Of a stretch of 64,000 bases of DNA, positions 41,280 to 49,871 are shown piece after piece. This DNA comes from Oscillospiraceae bacterium. GTDB lineage: Bacteria; Bacillota; Clostridia; Oscillospirales; Acutalibacteraceae. The notes below the pieces were generated by a model, which saw nothing but the letters and a program-made list of their open reading frames with translations, searched no databases and was not told the origin of the DNA. The translations under genes and the position numbers were made by a program. Each line of letters begins with the position of its first letter. The stretch's first letter is position 1. Location: NCBI GenBank assembly GCA_003538135.1, contig DPOR01000013.1, positions 157,157 to 221,156 of the forward strand. Direction: 5' to 3'.

Positions 41280-42419
41280 GTGATTATCAAAAATGCCGTT
41301 ATACATACGGTGACGAGCGGTACTGTTGAAAACGGATATATCGAGTTCGATGAAAAAATAATCTCTCTGGGCGACATGAAGGACTGCCCGCAGGGCGAGG
41401 CGTATGACGCAAAGGGTGCGGCACTCTATCCCGGATTTATAGATGCCCATACCCATATCGGCATCAGCGAGGATTCCCTGACCTTTGAGGGCGAGGACTG
41501 CAACGAGATGACCGACCCGGTCACGCCGAACCTCAGAGCGCTCGATGCCGTCAACGCGCTCGACAGATGCTTTGAAGAGGCGAGAGAAGCGGGCATTACC
41601 TGCGTTCTGACCTGCCCCGGCAGCGCAAATCCGATAGCCGGACAGATAGCGGCGATAAAGACCTACGGTGTCTGCGTGGACGATATGATTGTCAAGGCTC
41701 CCGCCGCGATGAAGTTCGCCCTCGGAGAGAATCCCAAGACCGTATATAACGAGAAGAAGATGGCGCCGAGCACAAGAATGGCTACCGCCGCGATAATCAG
41801 AGAACAGCTTACAAAGACGCGCGAATACATAAATAAAGATAAGGAAAGCCGCAATTTTGACGCAAAGCTTGACGCTCTCGCTCCGCTGTTTGAGGAGCAT
41901 ATGCAGATGCATATTCACGCCCACCGCGCCGACGATATCTTCACCGCCGTGCGTATCGCCGAGGAGTTCGGCCTTGATTACTGCGTGGTTCACTGCACCC
42001 AGGGTCATCTTATCGCAGACAGACTCGCTAAAGCAGGAGTCAAGGCGTTCAGCGGCCCTCTTATCAGCGACCGCTGCAAGCCCGAGCTCAAGGACTCCAC
42101 TCCTGCGACCCCGGGCGTGATGAGCAAGGCGGGCGTAAAGACCGCGATAGTCACAGACCACCCAGTTATCCCGATTCAGTATCTGCCGCTGTGCGCGGGT
42201 CTTGCCGTGCGCGAGGGCATGGAGCATGACGAGGCTTTGAGGGCAATAACCATAAATCCCGCCGAGATGTGCGGAATAGCCGACCGCGTCGGCTCGCTCG
42301 AAGTCGGCAAGGATGCGGATATGTGCCTGTTTGATTCCGACCCGCTGACCCTCTTTGCAAAGCCGCTTCTCGTTATCGGCAACGGAGAGGTTCTTATGGA
42401 GGATAAACGCGATGCGTGA
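41280..42419 (+). CDS. Amidohydrolase (imidazolonepropionase-like)
   Basis: A 379-residue metal-dependent hydrolase of the amidohydrolase superfamily. Ligand motifs are FIDAHTHIGI (HxH), MHIHAHRADD, VVHCTQGH and the Asp in IVTDHPVIP; a C-terminal beta-sandwich segment has VGSLEVGKDADMCLFD. The substrate is unknown. The start is GTG 41280 behind AAGGAG. It overlaps the fumarase alpha gene by eight bases, so the two are likely co-translated. Confidence 0.88.
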   Translation: MIIKNAVIHTVTSGTVENGYIEFDEKIISLGDMKDCPQGEAYDAKGAALYPGFIDAHTHIGISEDSLTFEGEDCNEMTDPVTPNLRALDAVNALDRCFEEAREAGITCVLTCPGSANPIAGQIAAIKTYGVCVDDMIVKAPAAMKFALGENPKTVYNEKKMAPSTRMATAAIIREQLTKTREYINKDKESRNFDAKLDALAPLFEEHMQMHIHAHRADDIFTAVRIAEEFGLDYCVVHCTQGHLIADRLAKAGVKAFSGPLISDRCKPELKDSTPATPGVMSKAGVKTAIVTDHPVIPIQYLPLCAGLAVREGMEHDEALRAITINPAEMCGIADRVGSLEVGKDADMCLFDSDPLTLFAKPLLVIGNGEVLMEDKRDA

Positions 42420-43254
42420 GATAGATGTCGCCCTCATAACCGAGGCTGTAAGCGGCGCGTGCATAAAAGCCAATAAATTTTTGCCGGACGACCTTGCCGA
42501 GCTTATAAAAAACAGCGCCGAAAATGAAACGGACAGCGTGCCAAAGGATATAATGTGCCGCCTGTGCGATAATCTCTGCGCCGCAAAGGAACTTGATATC
42601 CCCATATGTCAGGATACCGGTATGGCGGTTATATTTGCAAAAGTCGGTCAGGATGTCCGTTTTGTCGGCGGCAGTTTTTCGTCTGCCGTCAACGCAGGAG
42701 TCGCCAGGGGCTACACCGAGGGCTATCTCAGAAAGTCTGTGGTTGCCGACCCGCTGAGGCGCGTAAATACCGGCGACAATACCCCCGCGGTTCTGCATAT
42801 AGAGCTTGTCGAGGGCGATAAGGTTGAGCTTACCGTCGCGCCCAAGGGCTTTGGCAGCGAAAATATGAGCGCGCTGAAAATGTTCACCCCCTCCGCATCG
42901 CGCGAGGATATTATAGACTATGTTGTCGATGTCGTTCGCCGTGCGGGGAGCAACCCCTGCCCGCCGATGGTTATAGGAGTCGGCATAGGCGGAGATTTCG
43001 AGCAGTGCGCGCTGCTCGCCAAAAAGGCGCTCTGCCGCCCTGTCAGCGAGCCTAACGCCGATGAATACTATGCATCTGTGGAGTCTGACATACTCGAAAA
43101 AGCGAACGCTCTCGGGATAGGTCCGCAGGGCTTCGGCGGAAAGACCACGGCTCTCAGCGCCGCCGTCGAATTTGCGCCCACGCATATAGCCGGACTTCCC
43201 GTAGCCGTCAATATCGGCTGTCACGTGACCCGCCATGTGACCGTTATTGTCTGA
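42412..43254 (+). CDS. Class I fumarate hydratase/tartrate dehydratase alpha subunit
   Basis: A 280-residue alpha subunit of the [4Fe-4S] fumarase family. Cluster and substrate motifs are DIPICQDTGMAV, NPCPPMVIGVGIGG, LGIGPQGFGGKTTAL and VNIGCHVTRH. The family normally needs a beta subunit encoded directly downstream, but none is in this window; hpf follows instead. The beta subunit may be elsewhere, or the protein may act on another hydroxyacid. The start is ATG 42412, overlapping the amidohydrolase stop; it is the only one giving the family N-terminus. Confidence 0.9.
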   Translation: MREIDVALITEAVSGACIKANKFLPDDLAELIKNSAENETDSVPKDIMCRLCDNLCAAKELDIPICQDTGMAVIFAKVGQDVRFVGGSFSSAVNAGVARGYTEGYLRKSVVADPLRRVNTGDNTPAVLHIELVEGDKVELTVAPKGFGSENMSALKMFTPSASREDIIDYVVDVVRRAGSNPCPPMVIGVGIGGDFEQCALLAKKALCRPVSEPNADEYYASVESDILEKANALGIGPQGFGGKTTALSAAVEFAPTHIAGLPVAVNIGCHVTRHVTVIV

Positions 43255-43383
43255 TATCTTGCTTTATTGAAGAATATTGTAAATTTTTTAGAAAAGCGGC
43301 TCTTTGCTCTTTATTTTTTTAGTCATATGTGCTACAATATGTCCAGAGACAAAAGTCTCTAATAATTCTAAGGGGCTGACATT

Positions 43384-43911
43384 ATGAAAATAGTTATTAC
43401 TGGACGCAAGTGTTCGCCGAGAGAATCATTCAAAGAGAGAGCGGAGAAAAAGCTTGCCAAGGTAGAGCGTTTCTTCGGCGATGAGGCGGAGGCCAAAATT
43501 ACTGCCACCGTCGAAAAGTCGGGTCAGACAGTTGAAATAACCGTTATCAACAACGGTATGATATTCCGTGCGCAGGAGCGGGCGGAAAATATGAACGATG
43601 CGCTTGACAAATGCGTCGATTCGCTCGTTCGCCAGATTCGTAAGAACAAAACAAAGCTTGAAAAGCGTCTGCGTTCCGCTTCATTCGATGCGCTTAACGA
43701 CGGCGCGGATGTTGCCGACGAGAAGGAATACGATCTCGTCAGAACAAAGAGCGTTGCCGTAAAACCGCAGACGGTCGATGAGGCTATTCTTCAGATGAAT
43801 ATGCTCGGCCATGAGTTCTATATGTTTACAAATGAGGCAACAGGCCTTGTCAGCGTAGTTTATTGCCGTACCGACGGCGGCTACGGAATGCTTGAGCCAA
43901 GCGCCGAATGA
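43384..43911 (+). CDS. hpf: Long-form ribosome hibernation promoting factor
   Basis: A 175-residue HPF. The N-terminal S30AE/YfiA domain (~1-100, MKIVITGRKCSPRESFKERAE; IFRAQERAENMNDALDKC) is joined by a linker to the C-terminal dimerisation domain (~115-170, RTKSVAVKPQTVDEAILQMN, TGLVSVVYCRTDGGYGMLEP). It forms 100S ribosome dimers in stationary phase. A TACAAT -10 element lies ~50 bp upstream. Followed by a terminator. Confidence 0.96.
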   Translation: MKIVITGRKCSPRESFKERAEKKLAKVERFFGDEAEAKITATVEKSGQTVEITVINNGMIFRAQERAENMNDALDKCVDSLVRQIRKNKTKLEKRLRSASFDALNDGADVADEKEYDLVRTKSVAVKPQTVDEAILQMNMLGHEFYMFTNEATGLVSVVYCRTDGGYGMLEPSAE

Positions 43912-43930
43912 TTTGAAATTTGCTTTTCTA

Positions 43931-43958
43931 CAAGGGGCGCGCCCTGGTGCGTCCCTTG
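43931..43958 (+). terminator. Terminator after hpf
   Basis: CAAGGG...CCCTTG with inner GC-rich pairs, then TTCTATG. Confidence 0.6.
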
Positions 43959-43986
43959 TTCTATGTAAAGCCGAAAGGTAGTTTTG

Positions 43987-45102
43987 ATGGATATAAATTT
44001 CGCAGTACCCTGTCTGCTGGGTCTTGAGGCGCCGATAGCCGAAGAGCTCAGAAATATGGAGGCGGCGGATGTCCGCGCCGAAAACGGCCGCGTGCTTTTT
44101 AGCGGCGACGAAAATATTCTTGCCCGCGCAAATATCTGCTCGCGCTTTTCCGAGCGTGTGCTCGTGCTTTTAGGCTCATTCGAGGCACATAGCTTCGAGG
44201 AGCTGTTTCAGGGCACGCGAGCACTCCCGTGGGAGCAGTGGGTAGGCGCAGACGATGCGTTCCCCGTCAAGGGCTATTCTATCGACTCCGACCTTTTCAG
44301 CGTGCGCGACTGCCAGGCGATAATCAAAAAGGCCGTCGTCGAACGCCTTAAACAGAAATATTCCGTTGAATGGTTTGAAGAGAGCGGACCTGTCTATCAG
44401 ATTCAGTTCTCGATTATGAAAAATAAAGTTTCTCTTATGCTCGACACCTCGGGCGCGGGACTCCATAAGAGGGGATACCGTCAAAACGCAAACGACGCTC
44501 CGATAAAGGAGACTCTGGCGGCGTCGCTGTGCTGGTTCTCGCGTCTGCGCCCGTATCATTCGCTCTATGACCCCATGTGCGGCTCGGGCACGATACTTAT
44601 CGAGGGCGCGATGATGGCGCGCAATATCGCCCCCGGAGTCAACCGAAACTTCGCCGCCGAGCGCTGGAGCAATATTCCGCGCGATGTGTGGTATACCGAG
44701 CGCGAGCGTGCGCGCGACCTTGAGCGCGAGGCTCATGATTTCTTTGCTTACGGCTCCGATATCAGCCGTGAGGCTGCGGCTCTGACCGCCGCAAATGCCG
44801 AAGCTGCCGGCGTTGACGACCTCGTCAGCGTGCGCTGCTGTGAACTGAAAAACTTCGTTCCGCAGACCGAACGCGGAACTCTGATATGCAACCCGCCCTA
44901 CGGCGAGCGTATGCTCGATATCGAGCAGGCAAACGCGCTTTACCGCGATATGGGCCGCGTGTTTGAGCGCCGCCACGGCTGGTCCTACAGCATCATAACT
45001 CCGTGCGATACCTTTGAGCAGGAGTTTGGGCGCAAGGCTGACAAACGCAGAAAATTATATAACGGCATGATTAAATGTCAGTTATTTATGTATTTTAGAT
45101 AA
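43987..45102 (+). CDS. THUMP-domain class I SAM-dependent RNA methyltransferase (RlmL N-type)
   Basis: A 371-residue rRNA methyltransferase. The THUMP domain (~1-155) is followed by a Rossmann methyltransferase domain with YDPMCGSGTILIEGAMMA (SAM binding), AYGSDIS and the N2-guanine motif ICNPPYGERM. It is the Firmicutes YpsC-type family, equivalent to the m2G2445-forming half of RlmL. The start is ATG 43987, eight bases after AAAGG; the TTG directly before it is less likely. Confidence 0.92.
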   Translation: MDINFAVPCLLGLEAPIAEELRNMEAADVRAENGRVLFSGDENILARANICSRFSERVLVLLGSFEAHSFEELFQGTRALPWEQWVGADDAFPVKGYSIDSDLFSVRDCQAIIKKAVVERLKQKYSVEWFEESGPVYQIQFSIMKNKVSLMLDTSGAGLHKRGYRQNANDAPIKETLAASLCWFSRLRPYHSLYDPMCGSGTILIEGAMMARNIAPGVNRNFAAERWSNIPRDVWYTERERARDLEREAHDFFAYGSDISREAAALTAANAEAAGVDDLVSVRCCELKNFVPQTERGTLICNPPYGERMLDIEQANALYRDMGRVFERRHGWSYSIITPCDTFEQEFGRKADKRRKLYNGMIKCQLFMYFR

Positions 45103-45132
45103 GGCGAAAGAGGTAAACAGGAGGTATTATTT

Positions 45133-46077
45133 GTGAAACATATTTTCCTTATCAATCCGGCAGCAGGTAAAAAGGGTAATTCCGAGAGTATTATCCGCCC
45201 GCAGATAGAGGACTATTGCGGCAAAAACGGTCTCGACTATGAGATCTATGTCACAAAATGTCAAGGAGATGCACAGAACTATTGCGCCGAGCGCGCGAAG
45301 TCCGGCGAGGCGCTCCGCTTCTATGCTTGCGGCGGCGACGGAACACTCTACGAAGTGGTCAACGGCGTTTTCGGAAACCCCAACTGCGAAGTAGCGGTCA
45401 TCCCCATGGGCTCGGGCAACGATTTTATTCGTCTGTTCGGCACAAAGGAGCAGTTCTGCAATGTTGAGGCTCAGGTCACGGGTATTCCCGTCGAGCTCGA
45501 CGTTGTCAAGTGCGGCGACAAGATAGCTATCAACCAGTGCTCAATGGGCATGGACGCCGAGGTCTGTGCGAAGCAGTCTTCGTTCAAGAAGCTTCCGCTC
45601 GTCAACGGCGAAATGGCTTACTTCCTCGCGGCAATTGAGGCGCTGTTCAAGAAACTCGGTCATAATTTTACTATAAAAATCGATGACAACGAGCCCTTCG
45701 AAGACAACGTTCTGTTCTGCGTCGCGGGAAATTCCCGCTGGTACGGCGGCGGATTTATGGCCGCTCCGCTTGCATGGCCCGATGACGGCAAGCTTGACTT
45801 TGTTATCGTCCGTCTGGACAGAGGCCGCCTGCGCCTGGCTCCGCTGCTCCAGAAGTACAAGAAGGGTCAGCATCTCGGACTGCCGATGACCAAGTATATC
45901 AACGGCAGCCGCCTTGAAATACATAGCGACGTTCCTGCAGCGGTCAATATCGACGGCGAGTGCGAGTATGTCAACGATGCTGTGTTTGAGATCGTTCCCA
46001 AGGGAATCAAGTTTGTTGTGCCTCAGTTCTCCGAGTTCCATAAGAACAGAGCCGAGCGCGAAGCGGCAAGAAAATAA
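45133..46077 (+). CDS. Diacylglycerol/lipid kinase family protein
   Basis: A 314-residue DAGK-catalytic-fold lipid kinase: HIFLINPAAGKKGN, YACGGDGTLYEVVNGVF (GGDGT) and VIPMGSGNDFIRLF. The C-terminal beta domain includes NSRWYGGGFMAAPLAWPDDG. It phosphorylates diacylglycerol or related lipids at the membrane. The start is GTG 45133 with GGAGG upstream. A second, distinct paralogue is at 59187-60158. Confidence 0.93.
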   Translation: MKHIFLINPAAGKKGNSESIIRPQIEDYCGKNGLDYEIYVTKCQGDAQNYCAERAKSGEALRFYACGGDGTLYEVVNGVFGNPNCEVAVIPMGSGNDFIRLFGTKEQFCNVEAQVTGIPVELDVVKCGDKIAINQCSMGMDAEVCAKQSSFKKLPLVNGEMAYFLAAIEALFKKLGHNFTIKIDDNEPFEDNVLFCVAGNSRWYGGGFMAAPLAWPDDGKLDFVIVRLDRGRLRLAPLLQKYKKGQHLGLPMTKYINGSRLEIHSDVPAAVNIDGECEYVNDAVFEIVPKGIKFVVPQFSEFHKNRAEREAARK

Positions 46078-46087
46078 AAAAAGTAAA

Positions 46088-46119
46088 AAGCACTGCCTGA
46101 CGAAAGCCGGGCAGTGCTT
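46088..46119 (+). terminator. Bidirectional terminator between lipid kinase and PHP gene
   Basis: A 10-bp stem, AAGCACTGCC/GGCAGTGCTT, with A/T-rich flanks, between converging genes. Confidence 0.82.
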
Positions 46120-46129
46120 TGAAATATGT

Positions 46130-46816
46130 TTATTCGGTAACCTTGTCCGTGCGCAGCCTGTATCTGCGGTCTCTGAGCAGCTTTTGGAGGCAGTGCGGGC
46201 AGGCGGGACGCTCGGGGAAGAACAGTCCGCCGGGATGAACATTCAAGTCGCCGTGGAAGTCCGAACCGGATGTGACGCGCAAATGGCTGTACTTTTTCGC
46301 CCACGCTTCGGCAATTTCGTTGTTTGATTCGTGGCCGGGATGGGCGTTATATATCTCGATTCCGTCGAGCAGCTCGTCGTCGGTGACGGTCATGCCCACT
46401 CTGAACGGGTGCGCCTGAAAAACAATTAGGTTGTTCTCGTCCGCTATCGGTCTGAAGTCCTCGAGACACGGTATTTTGTCGAGGTCGGGGTGCGAGTAAA
46501 CGAAGTCCTCGTTGAAGCCGTAGACGAGATAATCGTTGTCGTTTTCGAGGAATCTCAGCTCCATGCCTAAAAGAACCGTGAAGTCCTCGGTCTCGAGCGC
46601 CTTTGCGGCTCTGTAGCCCTCAAAGAAATGATCCGCTTTCTTTTCCCACGGCTCGGACGCTATCTTTTCCATCGTTCCCGTGTGCATATGGTCGGTTATG
46701 ACTATTCCGTCGTAGCCGAGTCCCTTGAAAGTGCTTACTACCTGCTCGGCAGGTACCTCGCCGCAGCGGCTTGTCTGCGAGGTGTGTGCGTGCATTTCAA
46801 AAAGATATTCTCTCAT
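46130..46816 (-). CDS. PHP domain phosphoesterase-like protein
   Basis: A 228-residue PHP-fold protein: LFEMHAHTSQTSRCGE (first HxH), VITDHMHTGTM, FQAHPFR and SGSDFHGD (terminal DxH). It is probably a metal-dependent phosphoesterase such as YciV/RnaAM-like proteins; the substrate is unknown. The start is taken as ATG 46816 behind GAAAGAGTGGG. A Cys pair near the C-terminus (CPHC) is unusual. Confidence 0.85.
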   Translation of the reverse strand: MREYLFEMHAHTSQTSRCGEVPAEQVVSTFKGLGYDGIVITDHMHTGTMEKIASEPWEKKADHFFEGYRAAKALETEDFTVLLGMELRFLENDNDYLVYGFNEDFVYSHPDLDKIPCLEDFRPIADENNLIVFQAHPFRVGMTVTDDELLDGIEIYNAHPGHESNNEIAEAWAKKYSHLRVTSGSDFHGDLNVHPGGLFFPERPACPHCLQKLLRDRRYRLRTDKVTE

Positions 46817-46901
46817 CTGTCCCACTCTTTCTTTTTTTATCGTGAGTATTATACTCCTATATCAAAGCTTTAGCAATTATTTTTTGAAGTTTGGAGAAGT
46901 T

Positions 46902-47534
46902 ATGAAAAATTATTCGCTTATTATCTGGGATTTTAACGGTACACTGCTTGATGACGTCGGCGCGGCGCTCGGCTCGGTCAACGATATGCTTGCCCGCCGC
47001 GGAAAAAATCCGATATCTCTCGATGAGTACCGTGAATATATAGACGTGCCTATCCGTCATTTCTATGAGCAGGTGCTCGACCTCGAAAACGAGGACTACG
47101 AGGCTATCCTCGTCGAGTTCCAGCAGGGCTACGAAGCCCATGTCAAAAGCTCCGGATTGACCCGCTTTGTGCCGGAGGCGCTTGAAGAGGCGCGCCGCCT
47201 CGGCATTCCGCAGGTCGTGCTCTCATCGAGCGAGCAAAGCCAGCTTGAACGGCTCTTAAAAAAATACGGCATAGACGGCTATTTTGACTCCGTCCTCGGT
47301 GCAGACAACCTCCTTGCCGGGAGCAAGGTCGAGCGCGCGGAAAAGTTCATTGAAACGCACGGGGTCGATGCGTCAAAGGCCGTTGTTATCGGCGACCTTC
47401 TGCACGACTGCGATGTTGCAAAGGCGATAGGCTCTCAGTGCCTGCTCATAACGAGCGGACACCATGACCGCGAGCGTCTCGAGCAGGCGTGCGTGCGCGT
47501 GGAAGATACGCTCGAAAGCTTTGTGAAAGAATAA
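46902..47534 (+). CDS. HAD family hydrolase (phosphoglycolate phosphatase-like)
   Basis: A 210-residue HAD phosphatase. Motif I is IIWDFNGTLLDD (note Asn replacing the usual D-x-D-G-T Gly-1 residue), motif II VVLSSSEQ, motif III Lys in GSKVERAEKF, and motif IV VIGDLLHDCDVA. A helical cap lies at ~15-80. A small phosphorylated metabolite is the likely substrate. The start is ATG 46902, after GGAGAAG; the longer frame overlaps the divergent PHP gene. Confidence 0.88.
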   Translation: MKNYSLIIWDFNGTLLDDVGAALGSVNDMLARRGKNPISLDEYREYIDVPIRHFYEQVLDLENEDYEAILVEFQQGYEAHVKSSGLTRFVPEALEEARRLGIPQVVLSSSEQSQLERLLKKYGIDGYFDSVLGADNLLAGSKVERAEKFIETHGVDASKAVVIGDLLHDCDVAKAIGSQCLLITSGHHDRERLEQACVRVEDTLESFVKE

Positions 47535-47557
47535 TACATAAATCGACGGCAAATAAA

Positions 47558-47590
47558 ACCTCCGAAACCGGACTGCGGCTTCGGAGGTTT
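47558..47590 (+). terminator. Bidirectional terminator between HAD gene and hypB
   Basis: A 10-bp stem, AACCTCCGAA/TTCGGAGGTT, followed by TTTGCG. Confidence 0.82.
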
Positions 47591-47629
47591 TTGCGTTGAA
47601 CTTTCAACTTTTCGGCTGTCTCACGCTCT

Positions 47630-48304
47630 TTATTTCTCGTCTCTCCAGCTTTTGACTTCACTCAAGAGCCACTGCGCCCATTCGTCAATGCCTTCGCCCG
47701 TCTTGGCGCAGACCATAAACACCTTGGCGTTCGGGTTGCGGCGCTTTATATACTCCTTACACTTTTCAACGTCAAAGTCGAAATAGGGGAGAACATCGAT
47801 TTTGTTGATGAGCACGACATCGCAAATCGAGAACATCAGCGGGTACTTGAGCGGCTTGTCGTCGCCCTCGGGCACGGAGAGTATCATAGCATTTTTGACT
47901 GCGCCCGTGTCGAACTCCGCCGGACAGACGAGGTTGCCGACATTTTCGAGAATCGCAAGCTCAACATCGCCTGTCTCGAGTCCGTCGAGCCCCTGCCGTG
48001 TCATTTCCGCGTCGAGGTGGCACATTCCGCCGGTGTGCAGCTGAATCGCCTTGACTCCCGTCTCGGCTATTCTCTTTGCGTCAACGTCGCTGTCAATATC
48101 GGCCTCCATAACGCCTATCTTGACCTTGTCCTTCAGCGCGGCAATAGTCGCCTTGAGAGTTGTCGTCTTGCCGGCTCCGGGCGAGGACATGAGGTTGAGC
48201 AGAAATACGCCCTTCTCCTTGAGCTCGCGGCGCAGCTTGTCCGCCTGCTCGTCGTTGTTTTTGAAAACACTCTGCTTGATTTCGAGAATTCTCACTTCGT
48301 CCAT
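47630..48304 (-). CDS. hypB: Hydrogenase nickel incorporation GTPase HypB
   Basis: A 224-residue SIMIBI-class GTPase: P-loop LMSSPGAGKTTTLKAT, the intersubunit metal site TGGMCHLDAEMTRQGL (Cys-His), switch region ENVGNLVCPAEFDTG and the guanine motif INKIDVLPYFD. There is no His-rich N-terminal nickel store. HypB loads nickel into [NiFe] hydrogenases or other nickel enzymes, yet the adjacent hydrogenases are [FeFe] type and no hypA or [NiFe] genes are seen. The start is ATG 48304 behind AGGTG. It has its own promoter. Confidence 0.94.
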   Translation of the reverse strand: MDEVRILEIKQSVFKNNDEQADKLRRELKEKGVFLLNLMSSPGAGKTTTLKATIAALKDKVKIGVMEADIDSDVDAKRIAETGVKAIQLHTGGMCHLDAEMTRQGLDGLETGDVELAILENVGNLVCPAEFDTGAVKNAMILSVPEGDDKPLKYPLMFSICDVVLINKIDVLPYFDFDVEKCKEYIKRRNPNAKVFMVCAKTGEGIDEWAQWLLSEVKSWRDEK

Positions 48305-48336
48305 ATTTTTCACCTGTTTTCAGTTTAGTTTACTAT

Positions 48337-48365
48337 ATTTTAGTCTCTTGCGGCGGCGGTGTCAA
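48337..48365 (-). promoter_or_regulatory. SigA promoter of hypB
   Basis: Minus strand TTGACA (48365-48360), 17 bp, TAAAAT (48342-48337), 32 bp before the hypB start. It separates hypB from the hydrogenase operon. Confidence 0.75.
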
Positions 48366-48441
48366 CAAATCCGCGCCGCAGTTTACATATCATTCATATA
48401 AGCGCATATAAGCGGCCCCGCTCTGTCGAACGGGGTAATTG

Positions 48442-49860
48442 TTATTTGTTGAGTATTGATATTGCGTCGCTTATGGTCTTTTCGTGAGCCTCCATGCCGT
48501 ATTTGTCGACCTCTTTTTTGTTCTTCTCGCCGTGGGTCAGGCAGCCCGCGCCGCCTATGCAGCCGCCGGTGCACGCCATGCCCTCTATGAAGTTTGCGTC
48601 GAGCATACCCTTGCTCTTCCTGAGCAGAGCCGCGCGGCACGCCTCGATTCCGTCGCAGGAGCAGGACTTGAGGTCGAAGTCCTCTATGCCGTGTTCCTTG
48701 AGACCCTGCGCCACCGCGTCGGCAAGACCGCCGCAGCGGGCGAAGATTCTGCCGAAATAGGAGGCATTGTCGAGCACATCCTCGGAGAGCGTCATTATGT
48801 CTATGTCCTTGCTGTCAAACAGCGCCTGGAGCTCCTCGAAGGTCATCGCAGCGTCAACATAGGGCTTGACCTCGTCCTTTTGAACTTCGGCCTTTTTAGC
48901 TGTGCAGGGACCTATGAACACTACCTTGCAGGGCGCCTCGTGCTCCTTGATATACTTGGAGATTGTCGCCATGGGGGAGAGATTGTGGGAGATAAACGGC
49001 TTCAAATCGGGGAACGACTTCTCAATGTAATTTACGAATGCGGGACAGCATGAGCTTGTCAGAAAGCCCTTTTCGGCGAGCTCCTCGGACTCGGCGTAGG
49101 CGACCATGTCCGCGCCCAAAGCGGCCTCGATAACCGTGTGGAAGCCGAGCTCCTTGAGTCCCTTTATGACCTGACCGAGCTTCGCATATGTGAACTGACT
49201 CGAAATCGAGGGCGCGACAACCGCAAATACTTTGTATTTCGTGTTGTTCTCGCTCTTTTTGATTATGTCGATAACGTCGATCATATATGACTTGTCCGTT
49301 ATCGCGCCGAACGGGCACTGATAGACGCACGCGCCGCAGGATATGCACTTGTCGTAGTTTATCGCAGCCGCCTTGTTCTCGTTCATGCTTATGGCCTTGA
49401 TTTTGCACGCCATCTCGCAGGGGCGCTTGCGGTTTATTATCGCGGTGTAGGGGCAGACCTTGGAGCACGCGCCGCACTCCTTGCACTTTGTCTTGTCTAT
49501 GTGCGCCACATGATCGCGGTCAAAGGAGAGCGCGCCGAAGCGGCAGACGTCCTCGCAGCGGTGCGCAAGGCAGCCGCGGCAGGCGTTGGTGACCTCGTAG
49601 CCGCCCATAGGGCACTCGTCGCAGGCGATGTCGATAACCTCAATGGTGTTCGGCGTGCTGCCGATAGCTATCTTGACTCGCTCGTTGAGTATCGCTCTTT
49701 CCTTGTAAACGCAGCAGCGCATGGTCGGCGTGTTGCCGGGAACGATGGTCTTAGGTATCTCGAAAAGATTCTCGAGCAGGGTGCCGTTCCATGCAAGCCT
49801 TGCAACCTCGCGCAGGACTTTATATTTAAGGTACTGTACCTTAGTGTCGAATTTTCTCAT
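48442..49860 (-). CDS. Group B monomeric [FeFe] hydrogenase
   Basis: A 472-residue hydrogenase. The N-terminal part has Cys-rich clusters (CDECPMGGYEV, CRGCLAHRCEDVC), then 2x[4Fe-4S] ferredoxin motifs CKECGACSKVCPY and CISCGACVYQCPF. The H-cluster domain has L1 LTSSCCPAFVNYIE, L2 FIGPCTAKKAEV and L3 GMACTGGCIGGAGC. This is the FeFe_hydrog_B1 pattern of gut Clostridia, likely ferredoxin-linked H2 evolution. HydEFG maturases are needed and not in the window. The start is ATG 49860, with AGGGGG upstream. Last gene of the redox operon, 11 bp after the phosphatase. Confidence 0.93.
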   Translation of the reverse strand: MRKFDTKVQYLKYKVLREVARLAWNGTLLENLFEIPKTIVPGNTPTMRCCVYKERAILNERVKIAIGSTPNTIEVIDIACDECPMGGYEVTNACRGCLAHRCEDVCRFGALSFDRDHVAHIDKTKCKECGACSKVCPYTAIINRKRPCEMACKIKAISMNENKAAAINYDKCISCGACVYQCPFGAITDKSYMIDVIDIIKKSENNTKYKVFAVVAPSISSQFTYAKLGQVIKGLKELGFHTVIEAALGADMVAYAESEELAEKGFLTSSCCPAFVNYIEKSFPDLKPFISHNLSPMATISKYIKEHEAPCKVVFIGPCTAKKAEVQKDEVKPYVDAAMTFEELQALFDSKDIDIMTLSEDVLDNASYFGRIFARCGGLADAVAQGLKEHGIEDFDLKSCSCDGIEACRAALLRKSKGMLDANFIEGMACTGGCIGGAGCLTHGEKNKKEVDKYGMEAHEKTISDAISILNK

Positions 49861-49871
49861 TGATATCCCCC

